Shown here one piece after another: positions 7,830 to 15,006 of a stretch of DNA of 64,000 bases. The notes below the pieces were generated by a model. The model had not been told where the DNA came from, did not search any database, and saw only the letters and a list, made by a program, of their open reading frames with translations. Positions within the stretch are counted from its first letter, which is position 1; each line of letters begins with the position of its first letter. A program made the translations under genes and the position numbers. The stretch covers positions 124,001 through 188,000 of the forward strand of contig NZ_BQXO01000001.1 of assembly GCF_045862785.1 (NCBI RefSeq). Reading direction: 5' to 3'. This DNA comes from Furfurilactobacillus curtus. Its GTDB lineage: Bacteria > Bacillota > Bacilli > Lactobacillales > Lactobacillaceae.

Positions 7830-7853
7830 TTATTGGGGAAGGTGACCACTTTT

Positions 7854-7961
7854 TTATCGAGTTTCGTTAGCGTAGTCTTTGTGCCTAATCTGTTGGGGCA
7901 CCTTTTTGCCGGATGAATCCGGTGATGAATGGGAGGGACTTTGCCTGTCTTTCAGTTTCAT
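7854..7961 (-). pseudogene. Possible gene start truncated at the IS remnant
   Basis: Downstream of the TetR gene on the same strand, an ATG at 7961 opens a frame of 35 residues. The protein is hydrophilic, Ser/Lys/Gln-rich, and begins MKLKDRQSPSHSS. The stop (7854-7856) falls close to the right end of the IS remnant. This could be the beginning of a TetR-linked target gene cut off by the element. There is no clear ribosome binding site, so it may equally be non-coding. Confidence 0.2.
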
Positions 7962-7989
7962 TTGATTGATAACTTTAATTAAGCAAATC

Positions 7990-8652
7990 CTAATTGGCAG
8001 CGGGGTGGGGTACAAAATCAGCTTGCGTAAAGAAAAAGTCGCTGAAGGTAAGTTTCTGTGGATCATGGCTAATGAGAGCAGTCATTTTTTGAATTGAACT
8101 GGTCATATAATGTGGTGTATAAATCAAACCATCTGCCAGCCAATTTTTGACAAGCCCAATATAGGCAGACACGATAAAAGCAATTTGGATATTTTCAGGA
8201 ACATTAATTTCCAAAAAATCAGATTTTAACTGGTCGTGAAAACGCTCAAGTGCTTTAGTTAAGCGTGTAATCAACTGATACTCAAAGACGCCATTTGCTT
8301 GGGTATTGAGCAAAACATTAAACATGTTTGCCTCGGTTTCGATATAGCTGAAGGCTGCGTTGACAGAGAACAGTTGGGTTACTTGGGTCGATGTGGTGAT
8401 CATTGGTAACCGGCCAGTGCTGTCGATCATAACAGCATTAAAAAAATCATCTAAAATTTCTGTCATTGCGCTGGCAATAAAGTCGCGCTTGTCTTTATAG
8501 TGGAGATAAAAGGTGCCTCGAGTGATGTGGGCAGTTTCAGTAATTTTTTGCACACTAATGTTTTCGATTTTATATTGCTGCATCAAATTGATTAGGGCAT
8601 CTTTTAAACTTGACCGTGTTTTAATTACCCGAGGGTCCAAATGCTTAGCCAT
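7990..8652 (-). CDS. TetR/AcrR-family transcriptional regulator
   Basis: A 220-residue protein starting at 8652, with GGGGGAA upstream on the minus strand. The N-terminal 50 residues are a standard TetR helix-turn-helix: LKDALINLMQQYKIENISVQKITETAHITRGTFYLHYKDKRDFI. The C-terminal ligand-binding part is all-helical and resembles the TetR_C group seen in DhaS-like regulators, but the inducer cannot be inferred. The intact partner gene usually found next to such a regulator is absent: downstream lies a short orphan frame and the IS remnant. A strong promoter and a palindromic operator candidate precede it, suggesting autoregulation. Confidence 0.88.
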   Translation of the reverse strand: MAKHLDPRVIKTRSSLKDALINLMQQYKIENISVQKITETAHITRGTFYLHYKDKRDFIASAMTEILDDFFNAVMIDSTGRLPMITTSTQVTQLFSVNAAFSYIETEANMFNVLLNTQANGVFEYQLITRLTKALERFHDQLKSDFLEINVPENIQIAFIVSAYIGLVKNWLADGLIYTPHYMTSSIQKMTALISHDPQKLTFSDFFFTQADFVPHPAAN

Positions 8653-8664
8653 GTGAATTCCCCC

Positions 8665-8699
8665 AAGCTGTCATTCGATAAAGCTTTATTAGACAGCTT
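8665..8699. promoter_or_regulatory. Candidate TetR operator (nested inverted repeats)
   Basis: Eight-base arms AAGCTGTC (8665-8672) and GACAGCTT (8692-8699) are exact inverted repeats. Between them is a perfect 12-base palindrome ATAAAGCTTTAT (8678-8689). The site lies between the -10 and the start codon of the TetR gene, where autorepressors commonly bind. Confidence 0.55.
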
Positions 8700-8722
8700 A
8701 TTGATAAATGTTTACAAAGCCC

Positions 8723-8752
8723 ATTATATAAGAAATGAAAGCGCTTCGTCAA
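8723..8752 (-). promoter_or_regulatory. Promoter of the TetR gene
   Basis: On the minus strand, TTGACG (8752-8747), an 18-base spacer and a perfect TATAAT (8728-8723). The start codon is 70 bases downstream, leaving room for the operator. Confidence 0.75.
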
Positions 8753-8893
8753 CCGACATACCATGGATAATGCACAAATGATTGTGCGCTAGTACGCGTT
8801 AATTTTAAAGCAAGTAGTCTCAATTAGGCATAATTAAGGTTCTTCAAGGAACTTAGTGGGGGATCTAGTTTGAGGAAAAGGCCGGAATATAAA

Positions 8894-8922
8894 TTGACAC
8901 TATGACACCACTTTTCTATACT
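8894..8922 (+). promoter_or_regulatory. tRNA-Arg promoter
   Basis: A consensus TTGACA (8894-8899), 17-base spacer and TATACT (8917-8922) end 17 bases before the tRNA. This is the strong unregulated form expected for a stable RNA gene. Confidence 0.8.
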
Positions 8923-8939
8923 GATATGAGTTAAGTGAC

Positions 8940-9013
8940 GCAGCAGTAGCTCAGTTGGATAGAGCATCGGTCTTCTAAACCGAGGGTCGTGGGTTCGAAC
9001 CCCACTTGCTGCA
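8940..9013 (+). tRNA. tRNA-Arg (anticodon TCT)
   Basis: A 74-nt cloverleaf. The acceptor arms are GCAGCAG (8940-8946) and TTGCTGC (9006-9012), with discriminator A9013. The D arm is TAGCTCAGTTGGATAGAGC, the anticodon arm is CGGTC-TTCTAAA-CCG with TCT in the loop, and the T arm is GTGGG-TTCGAAC-CCCAC. No CCA is encoded. It reads AGA/AGG codons. Confidence 0.96.
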
Positions 9014-9071
9014 TTGATTGTACGACCAGATTTTAATGAAGGCCTAACGAAGCGGCAACGGAGGAAGCAAA

Positions 9072-9581
9072 ATGTTGAAAAAGATTGTGGCGGCGGTGGT
9101 TGTCTTAGCAAGTATGGTGATCTTGACAGCCTGTGGTCAAAAAAGTTACGGTGGCGTCCAAGTGACGCAAAAAGAATATACGCGAGTGCAAAATGAGAAT
9201 AAGCGGATTGAGGCTTTAGTAACGGCACTACAAAAATTCCGTTACGATAACGAAGCAAGCGCCAACAAAGTCTATCAAGCAGCTGACCAGGTTAATCAAA
9301 CTTTACGGCCTGGGTTAAGTGAAGGACAAAAAAATCAGTTGGCAAACACGCTTGGCGATGGCCCGACGGGTGTGAAGGGTATCGTGAAAGCTGCTGTGAA
9401 CAAACAATATAATTTCGATGACGAAGTTGCTTCACAATTTCATGCCAATTTTCGCTTGATTTTTGACATGGCGGCTTATACAATTGGCAACTCTGCCCAG
9501 CAACGTAGTAAGATCGAGACACAGATGCGTAAAGACACAAATGCGGATACTGAGTTATATAAAATTGGTAGTCAAGAATAA
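9072..9581 (+). CDS. Putative lipoprotein of unknown function
   Basis: A 169-residue protein with ATG 9072 behind GGAGGAAG. Residues 1-20 are a lipoprotein signal (MLKK then a hydrophobic core) ending in the lipobox LTAC, so Cys21 should be lipidated and the protein anchored outside the membrane. The mature part is hydrophilic and mostly helical, with segments EYTRVQNENKRIEALV and NANFRLIFDMAAYTIG. I recognise no enzymatic motif. The gene begins 58 bases after the tRNA-Arg gene, with no separate promoter obvious, so some transcription may come from the tRNA promoter. Confidence 0.82.
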   Translation: MLKKIVAAVVVLASMVILTACGQKSYGGVQVTQKEYTRVQNENKRIEALVTALQKFRYDNEASANKVYQAADQVNQTLRPGLSEGQKNQLANTLGDGPTGVKGIVKAAVNKQYNFDDEVASQFHANFRLIFDMAAYTIGNSAQQRSKIETQMRKDTNADTELYKIGSQE

Positions 9582-9636
9582 CAAATGTAACGATTTAGTA
9601 AAAAAAGACTTTTTTCTGTTAAGATAGCGTTTAAAT

Positions 9637-9666
9637 TTGAATCTCTCAGACGGTCCTTGGTAAACT
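9637..9666 (+). promoter_or_regulatory. Putative promoter of the 46-residue membrane peptide
   Basis: TTGAAT (9637-9642), an 18-base spacer and TAAACT (9661-9666), 48 bases before the small ORF. Confidence 0.45.
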
Positions 9667-9713
9667 AAGAACAGTCGAGTTGCTGGTTAGCAACGCAAAG
9701 GGAGGTTTTAAAG

Positions 9714-9854
9714 ATGGTAGCAGTTGTCGTTTTAATCGTTGTTTTAATTGGTAGTGGGGCATGGGAACTGATGCACCGTCCTGCTGCATCACATTTATCA
9801 ACCAATCGGACGACTGCTCAAGCCTCTCGCCACCAACGGTTGAACCGTGATTGA
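9714..9854 (+). CDS. Small membrane peptide (46 residues)
   Basis: ATG 9714 follows an excellent GGGAGG Shine-Dalgarno (9700-9705). The peptide has a hydrophobic first 16 residues (MVAVVVLIVVLIGSGAW) that could span the membrane, then a polar, Ser/Thr/Arg-rich tail ending HQRLNRD. It is too short for family assignment. It has its own likely promoter, lies between the lipoprotein and the rplU leader, and ends before a weak GC-poor hairpin and T-run near 9872-9902. Confidence 0.6.
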   Translation: MVAVVVLIVVLIGSGAWELMHRPAASHLSTNRTTAQASRHQRLNRD

Positions 9855-9978
9855 TTTAAGCTTGTACTAACAGGGATTTGCAACCTAGCGAATTCCTTTT
9901 TTTGTTGCGTTAAGTGACTGGTTTTTCTCATATCACGTTAATGGTCAGTATAGATGTGCTTGGACAACTACTTTGACG

Positions 9979-10007
9979 TTGACCAAGCTATGTTTTTTTG
10001 GTACACT
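9979..10007 (+). promoter_or_regulatory. rplU operon promoter
   Basis: TTGACC (9979-9984), a 17-base spacer and TACACT (10002-10007). Transcription would start near 10014, at the beginning of the L21 leader. Confidence 0.7.
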
Positions 10008-10013
10008 TTTAAC

Positions 10014-10120
10014 GTTGTCGTTGTGGGCTTCCACACTGCAACCGCACAGAGCAAGTTATAAGTTTGTTTCATGGTGAGACGGCACTTGTTTTTGGCGAGT
10101 CTAAGACTTTAATTTAAGGA
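10014..10120 (+). ncRNA. Ribosomal protein L21 leader (autoregulatory mRNA element)
   Basis: About 107 transcribed bases precede rplU. They contain a GTGGGCTTCCAC hairpin and the CACTGCAACCGCACAGAGCAAG-type stretch (10036-10057) that I recognise as like the L21 leader upstream of rplU in Bacilli. In those species the leader is thought to bind L21 and control the operon. Assignment is from remembered motif and location, not from a covariance search. Confidence 0.55.
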
Positions 10121-10130
10121 GGTGCACAAC

Positions 10131-10442
10131 GTGTACGCAATTATCAAAACTGGTGGTAAGCAATATAAAGTTGAAAAGGGATCACCGATCTTTGTTGAAA
10201 AGTTAGATGCAAAGGAAGGCGACAAGGTCACTTTTGACGAAGTTGTGTTAGTAGCCAGCCGTGCCATTACTGTGGGGACACCGTTAGTTGAAGGTGCTTC
10301 AGTAGCAGGTACAGTTGAAAAACAAGGTAAGGAAAAGAAGGTCGTAACCTTCAAATACAAGCCAAAGAAGAACCAACACACTAAAAAGGGTCACCGTCAG
10401 CCTTATACACGGGTTATGATTGACGATATCACCACAAAATAA
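10131..10442 (+). CDS. rplU: 50S ribosomal protein L21
   Basis: A 103-residue protein of the usual L21 length. I chose GTG 10131 because the AAGGAGGTG ribosome binding site ends 8 bases upstream; the GTG at 10122 lies inside that site. It begins MYAIIKTGGKQYKVEKG, the typical L21 N-terminus, and contains KKVVTFKYKPKKN and the GHRQPYTRV signature near the C-terminus. It is first in the rplU-prp-rpmA operon, controlled by the leader upstream. Confidence 0.97.
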   Translation: MYAIIKTGGKQYKVEKGSPIFVEKLDAKEGDKVTFDEVVLVASRAITVGTPLVEGASVAGTVEKQGKEKKVVTFKYKPKKNQHTKKGHRQPYTRVMIDDITTK

Positions 10443-10474
10443 CTCAGTTTGCTTAAACCAAAACTAAGAAGATT

Positions 10475-10804
10475 ATGATAAAAGTTGCGATTTCAAGAAA
10501 TTCCGATCAGCAAGTAACGTCATTTAAGATGACAGGCCATGCTGGTTCAGGACAATACGGTGAAGATATTGTGTGCGCAGCCGCATCTGTGTTGGCAATT
10601 ACCACGGTCAACGCGTTAGATGAGGTAGCGACGGTTCATCCGTCGCTTACCTCAGACAACGCAAATGGCGGGTACTTGGCCCTAACGATGCATGATCGAA
10701 ATCAGGCAGCTGAGACGATCCTCGCAACATTCACATTAGGAATGACACAAATCGCCGAGAAATATGCACAATTCATTACGATTAGTGATGGTCACTTTAA
10801 CTAA
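10475..10804 (+). CDS. prp: Ribosomal-processing cysteine protease Prp
   Basis: Prp removes the N-terminal extension of L27 in Firmicutes that encode an extended L27. The protein has 109 residues. The catalytic dyad is visible: His22 in GHAGSGQYG and Cys34 in EDIVCAAAS. The gene lies between rplU and rpmA, the invariant context, and the downstream L27 carries the matching cleavage site. The ribosome binding site is weak (AAGAAG). Confidence 0.93.
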   Translation: MIKVAISRNSDQQVTSFKMTGHAGSGQYGEDIVCAAASVLAITTVNALDEVATVHPSLTSDNANGGYLALTMHDRNQAAETILATFTLGMTQIAEKYAQFITISDGHFN

Positions 10805-10819
10805 TGGAGGTGGAACCAC

Positions 10820-11113
10820 ATGTTATTGGACATGAATCTACAATTCTTCGCTCACCATAAAGGGGGCGGATCGACAACTAACGGTCGTGACTCAGCAGGT
10901 CGTCGGTTAGGAACGAAGCGGGCAGATGGTCAACAGATCAACGCCGGTTCAATCATTTACCGTCAGCGTGGTACGCATATTCTACCTGGCCTTAATGTTG
11001 GTCGTGGTGGGGATGATACCCTGTTTGCATTGACTGATGGTGTTGTTAAGTTTGAACGGAAGGGTAAGGATCGCCGTCAGGTGTCTGTTTACCCGGTTGC
11101 TGAAGCTGAATAA
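10820..11113 (+). CDS. rpmA: 50S ribosomal protein L27 with Prp-cleavable N-terminus
   Basis: A 97-residue protein with ATG 10820 behind TGGAGG. Residues 1-10 (MLLDMNLQFF) are the Firmicutes extension. Cleavage is expected between Phe10 and Ala11, giving a mature AHHKGGGST start whose tail reaches the peptidyl-transferase centre. The body has the L27 core NGRDSAGRRLG and IIYRQRGT..LPG.NVGRGGDDTLFA. It is the last gene of the operon; no strong terminator is obvious before pepP. Confidence 0.97.
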   Translation: MLLDMNLQFFAHHKGGGSTTNGRDSAGRRLGTKRADGQQINAGSIIYRQRGTHILPGLNVGRGGDDTLFALTDGVVKFERKGKDRRQVSVYPVAEAE

Positions 11114-11216
11114 CGCGTCGATTGACGGGCATGATGTGTAAAACATTGTGTTCGTTTTTTGTTTGACGAGGCGAAAGGTCACAGTTTTATAATTATTTAG
11201 TGGTGGAGACGACAAA

Positions 11217-12293
11217 ATGAGCAGACGAGAACGGTTGAAACGCGTACAGGAGGAGTTAGTTCACTTGCGGTTAGATGCCATCCTGATCACGGATGGGTTT
11301 AACTTACAGTATTTAACTGGTTTTAGCGACGTAGGTGGCGATGGTTGTCTGTTAATTAGTCAGTCCAGCTATTGGATGATTACTGATGCCCGTTACGAAA
11401 CCGCAATGGCCAGTGATCTGCCTGCGGATGTTCGTCTGCTAATTACCCGTGACTATTATGGACAAGTTGCGACCTTAGTTGAACGAGAACAAATGACGGT
11501 GGTTGGGTTCGAAGATACACTGCCATATGTTATTTGGGCTCAGCTTGACGAGCAACTCACGGCGGACTTTGTCGGCATGCACGCAATTGTGGATCATTTG
11601 CGTGAAATCAAAGATGAAACAGAAATTATGGCACTTCGACACGCCATTGCTTTATCCAGCCAAGGGTACGATGAGGTTATGCCAACAATTGTTGCTGGCA
11701 TGACCGAGATCGAAGTGGCCAATCGCTTGGACGGATGGATGCGCGCTCATGGTTCAACGGGCCCCTCGTTTGCTACGATTGTCGCCAGCGGTTCACGAGC
11801 TGCCCAACCACACGCAGCGGCGACTAATAAAAGGCTTCAACAAGGTGAATTAGTGACTATCGACTTTGGCTTTTATTTCGATGGTTATACCTCTGATATT
11901 ACACGAACGTTTGCAATCGGCTATGTTGATGAAGCGTTAAAACGAATTTACGATCTAACTTTAGCTGCCAATCAGGCTGTGATCGCCGCCATTAAACCCG
12001 GCGTTTCTGGCGCTGAACTTGACGCTGCTGGTCGCAACATCATTATTGCGGGAGGTTACGGGTCGCAATTCAATCATGGAATGGGACATGGGATTGGTCT
12101 GAATATTCATGAAGAGCCACAAGTTTATGGACCTCGGACACCATACCAACTGAGCGCAAACCAAGTTATCACGGTAGAACCAGGTATTTACGTGCCAGAT
12201 CATGGTGGGGTTCGGATTGAAGATGACGTTTTGGTAACTGAAAATGGGGCGGAAGTCTTAACGAGTTCACCTAAGACGTTGCAAGTTATTTAA
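11217..12293 (+). CDS. M24 metallopeptidase (Xaa-Pro dipeptidase/aminopeptidase, YqhT-like)
   Basis: A 358-residue two-domain peptidase. The N-terminal creatinase-like domain (1-130) precedes the pita-bread catalytic domain. Metal-ligand motifs are in order: TIDFGFYFDGYTSDITRTF (two Asp), HGMGHGIGLNIHEEP (His), EPGIY (Glu) and RIEDDV (Glu). These enzymes cleave N-terminal residues before proline and help peptide use. The gene sits directly upstream of efp, as yqhT does in Bacillus. It could be a prolidase or an aminopeptidase P; sequence alone does not decide. Confidence 0.92.
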   Translation: MSRRERLKRVQEELVHLRLDAILITDGFNLQYLTGFSDVGGDGCLLISQSSYWMITDARYETAMASDLPADVRLLITRDYYGQVATLVEREQMTVVGFEDTLPYVIWAQLDEQLTADFVGMHAIVDHLREIKDETEIMALRHAIALSSQGYDEVMPTIVAGMTEIEVANRLDGWMRAHGSTGPSFATIVASGSRAAQPHAAATNKRLQQGELVTIDFGFYFDGYTSDITRTFAIGYVDEALKRIYDLTLAANQAVIAAIKPGVSGAELDAAGRNIIIAGGYGSQFNHGMGHGIGLNIHEEPQVYGPRTPYQLSANQVITVEPGIYVPDHGGVRIEDDVLVTENGAEVLTSSPKTLQVI

Positions 12294-12372
12294 CTAGCGC
12301 GTCGTGACCACTAATTAATGCTCAGCATCGCTTAGTTTGTTTCGCCCTGAGTTGTTTTTGAAATGGTTGCTA

Positions 12373-12402
12373 TTGCAACGCTAGGAGCGATTACTGTATA
12401 CT
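12373..12402 (+). promoter_or_regulatory. efp promoter
   Basis: TTGCAA (12373-12378), an 18-base spacer and TATACT (12397-12402), 31 bases before the efp start. Confidence 0.65.
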
Positions 12403-12432
12403 GAACAAGAATGAATTTTAGGAGGAACGATT

Positions 12433-12993
12433 ATGTCGATCTCAACTGCAGACTTTAAAAATGGGTTAACGATCGAAGTTGACCATGCCATCTGGCGGAT
12501 TGTTGAATTCCAGCACGTTAAACCTGGTAAAGGTGGGGCGTTTGTTCGCTCAAAATTAAAGAACTTGCGGACTGGTGCCGTTCAAGAAAAGACGTTCCGC
12601 GCTGGTGCCAAGATGGAATTGGCCGAAATTTCGCAGGCCAAGATGCAGTATTTGTACAATGATGGTACTAATTATGTCTTCATGAATACTGAAACCTATG
12701 ACCAAGTTTCCATTCCAAATGAATCAATGAAAAATGCAGCCAAGTACTTATTGGAAAATATGGAAGTGACTGTGACTTCATTTGGTAATGAAATTCTTGG
12801 CGTGGAAGTACCTAACACGGTTACGCTAGAAGTTGCTGAAACTGAACCTGGTATTCGTGGAGACACGGCAACTGGCGGTTCGAAGCCTGCAACCATGGAG
12901 ACTGGTCTGGTGGTTCAAGTGCCATTCTTCGTGAATGCTGGTGACAAGTTGATCATTAATACCCAGGAAGGGTCGTACGTTTCTCGGGCCTAA
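12433..12993 (+). CDS. efp: Elongation factor P
   Basis: EF-P rescues ribosomes stalled at polyproline stretches. The 186-residue protein has the three beta-barrel domains: KOW-like N-terminus, OB domain II and OB domain III (GIRGDTATGGSKPATMETGL..VPFFVNAGDKL signature). The modified-loop motif KPGKGGAF is at residues 30-37, with Lys33 at the tip. ATG 12433 has AGGAGG upstream. It heads the efp-yqhY-nusB operon. Confidence 0.97.
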   Translation: MSISTADFKNGLTIEVDHAIWRIVEFQHVKPGKGGAFVRSKLKNLRTGAVQEKTFRAGAKMELAEISQAKMQYLYNDGTNYVFMNTETYDQVSIPNESMKNAAKYLLENMEVTVTSFGNEILGVEVPNTVTLEVAETEPGIRGDTATGGSKPATMETGLVVQVPFFVNAGDKLIINTQEGSYVSRA

Positions 12994-13018
12994 GTAAGTT
13001 GCTAGATTGGAGGTCGCC

Positions 13019-13480
13019 ATGCCTGAAGTGAATAAAATCACGTTAAATCAGCCAGAAGATGCATTGGGTACCATTGAAATTTCAGCTGATGTTTTGGAGA
13101 TTATTGTTGGTGTTGCAGCTAGTCAAGTTGAAGGCGTTAACCGAATGCGTGGAAACATTGCCAATAATGTTTCCGAATTGTTTGGCCGCACAGAATTGAG
13201 TAAAGGTGTCAAACTTAACTTGGAAGATGGCGTAATTACAGCTGATGTGTTCGTCTATCTGGACTATGGGGTTAGTGTGCCGAAAGTTGCCTTGGAACTG
13301 CAAGATAAGATTAAGCAACAGGTTGCTCTAATGACTGAGTTGACGGTTGGAGAAGTTAACATTCACATTGTTGGGATTGTTCCTGAAAAAACTAGTTCTG
13401 ATATTGACCCTGACGATATTTTCGGCGATCATTTAACGACTGAATCAAACGAATTGACAAGTAAAGATGGTGAAGCGTAG
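13019..13480 (+). CDS. Asp23/Gls24 family protein (YqhY)
   Basis: I set the start at ATG 13019 behind TTGGAGG, giving 153 residues; an upstream start would read through the ribosome binding site. The family signature is clear: IEISADVLEIIVGVAASQVEGVNRM, then GVKLNLEDGVITADVFVYLDYGVSVPKVA and VNIHIVGI. YqhY proteins are linked to fatty-acid and cell-envelope homeostasis in Bacillus, but the mechanism is not settled. The gene lies between efp and nusB, and its stop codon overlaps the nusB GTG start by one base. Confidence 0.92.
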   Translation: MPEVNKITLNQPEDALGTIEISADVLEIIVGVAASQVEGVNRMRGNIANNVSELFGRTELSKGVKLNLEDGVITADVFVYLDYGVSVPKVALELQDKIKQQVALMTELTVGEVNIHIVGIVPEKTSSDIDPDDIFGDHLTTESNELTSKDGEA

Positions 13481-13911
13481 TGGATTTATCGCGGCACCAA
13501 ATTCGTGAGATTGCCTTTCAGGTCTTGTTCGCCAAACACGCGAATTCTGATGCTGATGTGACCGCCTTGTACCAACAACTTATTGATCATGATGAAGATC
13601 AACCCACGATTGTGCCAGATTATTTAGTGACCTTGGTCAATGGGGTACTTGAGCATCAAGATCAATTGGACGCCAAAATTGATGCGCAATTAGCCAACAA
13701 GTGGTCTGTTGGTCGATTGGCTTATCCTGATCTCATTATTTTGCGTTTAGGTTTGTATGAGATGAGCTATTCGGCGACGGTTCCGACACGAGTTGCTTTA
13801 AATGAAGCAATTGAGTTAGCTAAGGAATTTTCCGATGATGATTCTAGACGTTTTGTCAATGGGGTGCTTTCTAAGTTGTTTGATCAAGCAGACCAGAAAA
13901 ATAAGGCTTGA
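13480..13911 (+). CDS. nusB: Transcription antitermination protein NusB
   Basis: NusB (143 residues) joins NusE (S10) at boxA to allow antitermination on rRNA operons. It is all-helical, with LSRHQIREIAFQVLFA at the N-terminus and the C-terminal signature YPDLIILRLGLYEM..A.TVPTRVALNEAIELAKEFSDDDSRRFVNGVLSKL. The start is GTG 13480, whose G is the last base of the yqhY TAG. There is no good independent ribosome binding site, so coupling to yqhY is likely. Confidence 0.96.
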   Translation: MDLSRHQIREIAFQVLFAKHANSDADVTALYQQLIDHDEDQPTIVPDYLVTLVNGVLEHQDQLDAKIDAQLANKWSVGRLAYPDLIILRLGLYEMSYSATVPTRVALNEAIELAKEFSDDDSRRFVNGVLSKLFDQADQKNKA

Positions 13912-13936
13912 GTTATCGCATTTTAAGTGAAACATG

Positions 13937-13988
13937 AGCGTTCCGATTTATTTAGTCGTTTGACTAATAAGTCTGGACGTTTTTTTTG
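13937..13988 (+). terminator. efp-nusB operon terminator
   Basis: A long imperfect stem (AGCGTTCCGATTTATTTAGTC-like 5' arm, loop GTTT, GACTAATAAGTCTGGACG 3' arm) is followed by eight T residues. Confidence 0.85.
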
Positions 13989-14052
13989 GTTTTTAAACAG
14001 ATTATACCGGCGTAATCCACCGTAATCCACTTTGATTTCGTAAACGGCCGAC

Positions 14053-14081
14053 TGCCAAGAGACGTTGGAATGTGGTAAAAT
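14053..14081 (+). promoter_or_regulatory. Putative folD operon promoter
   Basis: TGCCAA (14053-14058), a 17-base spacer and TAAAAT (14076-14081), 55 bases before folD and after the nusB terminator. Confidence 0.45.
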
Positions 14082-14135
14082 TATTCAGCATAAGTTAATA
14101 AAATGGACTGAAGAAACGTAAATGGAGATAGATGC

Positions 14136-15005
14136 ATGACGGCAAAATTAATCGATGGACGGGCAATCGCTAAGCGACTAAATGAAACAACTGCAAAGCA
14201 GTCCCTGGCTCTAACAAGTCAGGGGGTTATTCCTGGCTTAGCTGTTATAATGGTCGGCGATGATCCAGCTAGTGCCATTTATGTTCGGAATAAGGAGCGT
14301 CAAGCTGGTAAACTGCAGTTTAACTCAGTTGTGAAGAAGTTACCGACAACTACGACACAGACCGAATTATTAGCGTTAGTAGCGCGGTACAATCAGGACC
14401 CCGAAATCCATGCAATTTTGGTCCAATCACCATTACCAGACCACTTGGATGAAGAAGAAGTTGTCCAGGCCATTAACCCGGTAAAGGATGTTGATGGTCT
14501 ACATCCGATTAATTTGGGGCGCCTATTTGGGAATGTAGGATTACATTATCCGGTGGCCTGCACGCCTAAAGGTATCATGACAATGTTGCACGACCAGAAA
14601 ATCAATATTTCCGGTCAGCACGTTCTCATGATTGGGCGTAGTCGACTCGTTGGGAAACCGATGGTGGCTTTATTAAATAATGAGAATGCGACTGTAACAC
14701 TGGCACATCGACATACCGGTGCAGATGAGCTGACGGCTTTAAGCAAAATGGCCGATATTGTCATTGTGGCAGTCGGTCAGCCAAACATTGTGACCGCCAA
14801 TATGGTTAAACCGGGTGCAACGATCATTGATGTTGGCATGAATCGTAAAGCCGATGGTAAATTAACAGGCGACGTGGCCGACACTGCCATTGAAGTTGCC
14901 GGGTATATTACGCCAGTTCCTGGTGGTGTGGGCCCCATGACCATCGCTACATTAATGCAGCAGACCGTTCAACTGGCCGCCTGGCAAAATGGACTGGAGG
15001 TTTGA
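14136..15005 (+). CDS. folD: Methylenetetrahydrofolate dehydrogenase / cyclohydrolase
   Basis: Bifunctional FolD interconverts 5,10-methylene-THF and 10-formyl-THF with NADP. The 289-residue protein has both signatures: the substrate site around Tyr/Lys in AIYVRNKERQAGKL, QSPLPDHL, DVDGLHPINLGRL, and the C-terminal PVPGGVGPMTIATLMQQTV. GRSRLVGKP is the nucleotide-binding loop. It opens the folD-xseA-xseB-ispA-tlyA-argR-recN operon. The xseA ATG begins one base after its stop. Confidence 0.97.
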   Translation: MTAKLIDGRAIAKRLNETTAKQSLALTSQGVIPGLAVIMVGDDPASAIYVRNKERQAGKLQFNSVVKKLPTTTTQTELLALVARYNQDPEIHAILVQSPLPDHLDEEEVVQAINPVKDVDGLHPINLGRLFGNVGLHYPVACTPKGIMTMLHDQKINISGQHVLMIGRSRLVGKPMVALLNNENATVTLAHRHTGADELTALSKMADIVIVAVGQPNIVTANMVKPGATIIDVGMNRKADGKLTGDVADTAIEVAGYITPVPGGVGPMTIATLMQQTVQLAAWQNGLEV

Positions 15006-15006
15006 A

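Noticed and set aside
8824..9258. A 144-residue minus-strand ORF across the tRNA-Arg gene and lipoprotein start
   Set aside because: It reads through the antisense of a tRNA and its promoter, and has no ribosome binding site or family-like content.
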